Source of the DNA: Alistipes sp.
GTDB taxonomy: Bacteria; Bacteroidota; Bacteroidia; Bacteroidales; Rikenellaceae
Assembly: GCA_029065825.1 (NCBI GenBank)
Contig: JAIEHQ010000119.1
Coordinates: forward strand, 1 to 8,714
Length of the DNA: 8,714 nucleotides
Direction: 5' to 3'
This document shows, piece after piece, positions 7,398 through 8,714 of this stretch (within the stretch, counting starts at the first letter, position 1; each line of letters begins with the position of its first letter). A program made the translations under genes and the position numbers. Below the pieces are notes generated by a model. The model was not told the DNA's origin and did no database searches. It saw only the letters and a program-made list of their open reading frames with translations.

Positions 7398-8312
7398 TCA
7401 TCGTTTGTCGTTCCCTTTTTCGCGCGGGTGGGCGCGGGAGTAGATCTCCTGCAGGCTGTCGATGCTGTTGTGCGTATAGACCTGCGTCGCCTTGAGGGAG
7501 GCGTGGCCCAGCAGCTCCTGTATCTCCCGCATGTCTGCTCCGTTGTTGAGCAGCTCCGTGGCGAAAGTGTGGCGCAGCACGTGGGGGCTGGTCTTGCCCT
7601 GGATGCCGCTTTGCCGCAACTGCCGCTTCACGATGCGATAGACGGTGCTGCGCGAGATTCTTCTTCCTTCCTGTGTTAAAAATAGTGCTTTTTTCTGAGA
7701 AATGCAAATACTTTGCCGGTCGATCGTCTCCAGATAGCGTAAAATTTTTTGCCGGACGGGTTGCAGGATCGGGACGAGGCGCTCCTTGTCGCCCTTGCCC
7801 CGCACCTTGAGTGCGGTGTAGTCGCCCGAGAAATCGTCGCGGTCGATGGCGACAAGCTCTGCGAGCCGCAGTCCGCAGCTGTAGAAGAGCTGGACGATCA
7901 GCGCGTCGCGCTGATCGTCCGCAGAGTCGCTGCGGCTCTCCCGGTCGGTTCGGTCGAGCAGCGTCTCCATGCGGGAGGTGGGGACGAAGGAGGGGAGCCG
8001 CTTCGGCGCTTTCAGGGCGTGCAGGCCGCAGAGCGGCTCCTTGCGGATGACTCCCTGGCGGTGGAGGTAGCGGAAATAGCTCCGCAGCGAGGAGAGCTCC
8101 CGGTTGATCGAGGCGGCGCCGATTCCCTGCTCGCTGCGGCGGACGATCCAGGCGCGCAGGTCGTTCGCCGAGATCGTCTCCGGTGCGTCCGGCCGTCCGC
8201 CCTGCGCTTCGATCCATTGCGTGAAACGCTCCACGTCGCGCCGGTAGTTGCTTACGGTCAGCGGCGAGAAGCGCCGTTCGCTGACGAGGTATTGCAGAAA
8301 CTCTTCAAGCAT
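7398..8312 (-). CDS. xerC: XerC-type tyrosine site-specific recombinase
   Basis: This cytoplasmic recombinase (304 residues) would resolve chromosome dimers at dif with a partner Xer protein. The N-terminal SAM-like core-binding domain covers about residues 1-85 (MLEEFLQYLVSERRFSPLTV, then INRELSSLRSYFRYLHRQG). The catalytic domain has all expected residues: Arg149 in SCGLRLAEL, Lys173 in VRGKGDKERLVPI, His244 and Arg247 in HVLRHTFAT, His270 in LLGHASLKATQ, and the nucleophile Tyr279 in QVYTH. Length and single-copy housekeeping context fit Xer rather than a phage or transposon integrase. The start at 8310-8312 gives the usual Xer N-terminus; the frame extends 14 codons further upstream, but that part overlaps the promoter. 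It precedes hpf, a pairing I recall as common in Bacteroidetes. XerC versus XerD is a judgement from overall similarity and the hpf linkage, so the symbol is less certain than the family. Confidence 0.9.
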   Translation of the reverse strand: MLEEFLQYLVSERRFSPLTVSNYRRDVERFTQWIEAQGGRPDAPETISANDLRAWIVRRSEQGIGAASINRELSSLRSYFRYLHRQGVIRKEPLCGLHALKAPKRLPSFVPTSRMETLLDRTDRESRSDSADDQRDALIVQLFYSCGLRLAELVAIDRDDFSGDYTALKVRGKGDKERLVPILQPVRQKILRYLETIDRQSICISQKKALFLTQEGRRISRSTVYRIVKRQLRQSGIQGKTSPHVLRHTFATELLNNGADMREIQELLGHASLKATQVYTHNSIDSLQEIYSRAHPREKGNDKR

Positions 8313-8316
8313 ACGG

Positions 8317-8348
8317 CAAAGATAGCCGATTGCGGGGTAAGCGGCAAG
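8317..8348 (-). promoter_or_regulatory. Bacteroidetes-type promoter for the recombinase-hpf unit
   Basis: On the minus strand, TATCTTTG (8324-8317) fits the Bacteroidetes -7 consensus TAnnTTTG exactly, and CTTG (8348-8345) lies 20 bases upstream where the -33 TTTG element is expected. The -7 box ends only 4 bases before the recombinase ATG, so transcription should begin at or very near the start codon. The -33 element lies inside the palindrome GCGGC-AA-GCCGC (8341-8352). Confidence 0.65.
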
Positions 8349-8380
8349 CCGCACGGGGCGATAATGCGGGCCGACTGCAC

Positions 8381-8714
8381 TTATTGCGGGAAAAAGGAAG
8401 AGAGTGGAGAGGCTTTTCTGCCGATTCTTTTTTTTGCGGCCATTTCGAAGAGGGCGATGATTTCCTGCCGGTCGATCGCCTGACGCGTGTTGAAGCGCTT
8501 GGCCCGATCTTCGTATCCTGGTTTGCTTACCTTGATCTCGATCTGCACGTCCCGCGAATTCTCACAGGTCGCTCTCGGGATATTGAACGGCTGGGTCTCT
8601 GCAAAGGGGGGGCGTCAGATAGCTCTCGTTCGTGTTCCTGACCAGCGCCGGAATGCTCGACACCGTCCGCCGGTAGATGCGTGCGTCGCGCGGGTCGGAA
8701 TCGAAGTGCCGGCG
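8381..8714 (-). pseudogene. 3' end of an unrecognised gene, interrupted by a one-base frameshift in a seven-G run
   Basis: On the minus strand the frame entering from the right edge reads DPRDARIYRRTVSSIPALV, then NTNESYLTP, and meets the G-run 8606-8612 (C-run on the coding strand). Unchanged, it stops at TGA about 17 codons later. If one base of the run is removed, it continues smoothly as PFAETQPFNIPRATCENSRD, VQIEIKVSKPGYEDRAKRF, NTRQAIDRQEIIALFEMAAK and ends at TAA (8381-8383). The span is 334 bases, 111 codons plus one, as expected for a single inserted base. I do not recognise the family: the readable part is soluble-looking, mixed alpha/beta and charged near the end, without signal peptide or membrane segment. 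An eight-T run (8428-8435, AAAAAAAA on the coding strand) lies near its end. It is upstream of the recombinase on the same strand, 68 bp away. It may be a pseudogene, a slipped-strand phase-variable gene, or a homopolymer sequencing error. Confidence 0.6.

Noticed and set aside
7036..8217. Long N-terminal extension of HPF running back through the recombinase gene (393 codons)
   Set aside because: The extension is only the open out-of-frame reading of the recombinase gene. The HPF family begins at the ATG 7327-7329.
7398..8312. Recombinase as a phase-variation invertase for the adjacent fimbrial operon
   Set aside because: It is attractive by position, but no inverted repeats flanking a promoter are visible in the window, the operon promoter is off the left edge, and the pairing with hpf points to a housekeeping Xer.
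7749..8641. Plus-strand open frames of 244 and 103 codons opposite the recombinase and the frameshifted gene
   Set aside because: Composition resembles antisense translation, and the minus-strand reading has full Xer catalytic motifs.

Overview
The window looks like chromosomal DNA from a GC-rich member of the Bacteroidales. Alistipes or a close Rikenellaceae relative is my inference. The reasons are a fimbrial locus of the FimA/Mfa type that is typical of this order, lipoprotein signal peptides, weak or absent Shine-Dalgarno sites at some starts, and a Bacteroidetes-type promoter (CTTG, 20 nt, TATCTTTG) in front of the recombinase gene. No database search was run; family calls rest on motifs read in the translations.

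Region 1 (2-6815, + strand) is a four-gene fimbrial operon. It contains the 3' part of a major fimbrial subunit gene, whose start lies off the left edge. Next come an Mfa2/FimB-type anchor lipoprotein, a minor subunit lipoprotein, and a large DUF4906-like lipoprotein with a BACON-like domain and a cysteine-rich C-terminal domain that is the best tip-adhesin candidate. Together they would build one surface pilus: stalk, outer-membrane anchor, accessory subunit and tip. A perfect 14-bp stem-loop lies between the stalk gene and the anchor gene, where a change in expression level would make sense. The last two genes are separated by a single base.

Region 2 (6816-7035) is a non-coding stretch between convergent units. 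It is dominated by a perfect 22-bp inverted repeat with A- and T-tracts on its two flanks, a textbook bidirectional terminator that can end both the fimbrial operon and the opposing hpf transcript.

Region 3 (7036-8348, - strand) holds a XerC-type tyrosine recombinase followed by a short ribosome hibernation factor (HPF/RaiA), probably co-transcribed from a promoter so close to the recombinase ATG that the mRNA should be leaderless or nearly so.

Region 4 (8381-8714, - strand) is the 3' end of an unrecognised gene. It reads through cleanly only if one base is removed from a seven-G (minus strand seven-C) run, so it is a pseudogene, a contingency gene or a sequence error.

No tRNA, rRNA, CRISPR array or insertion sequence is visible.
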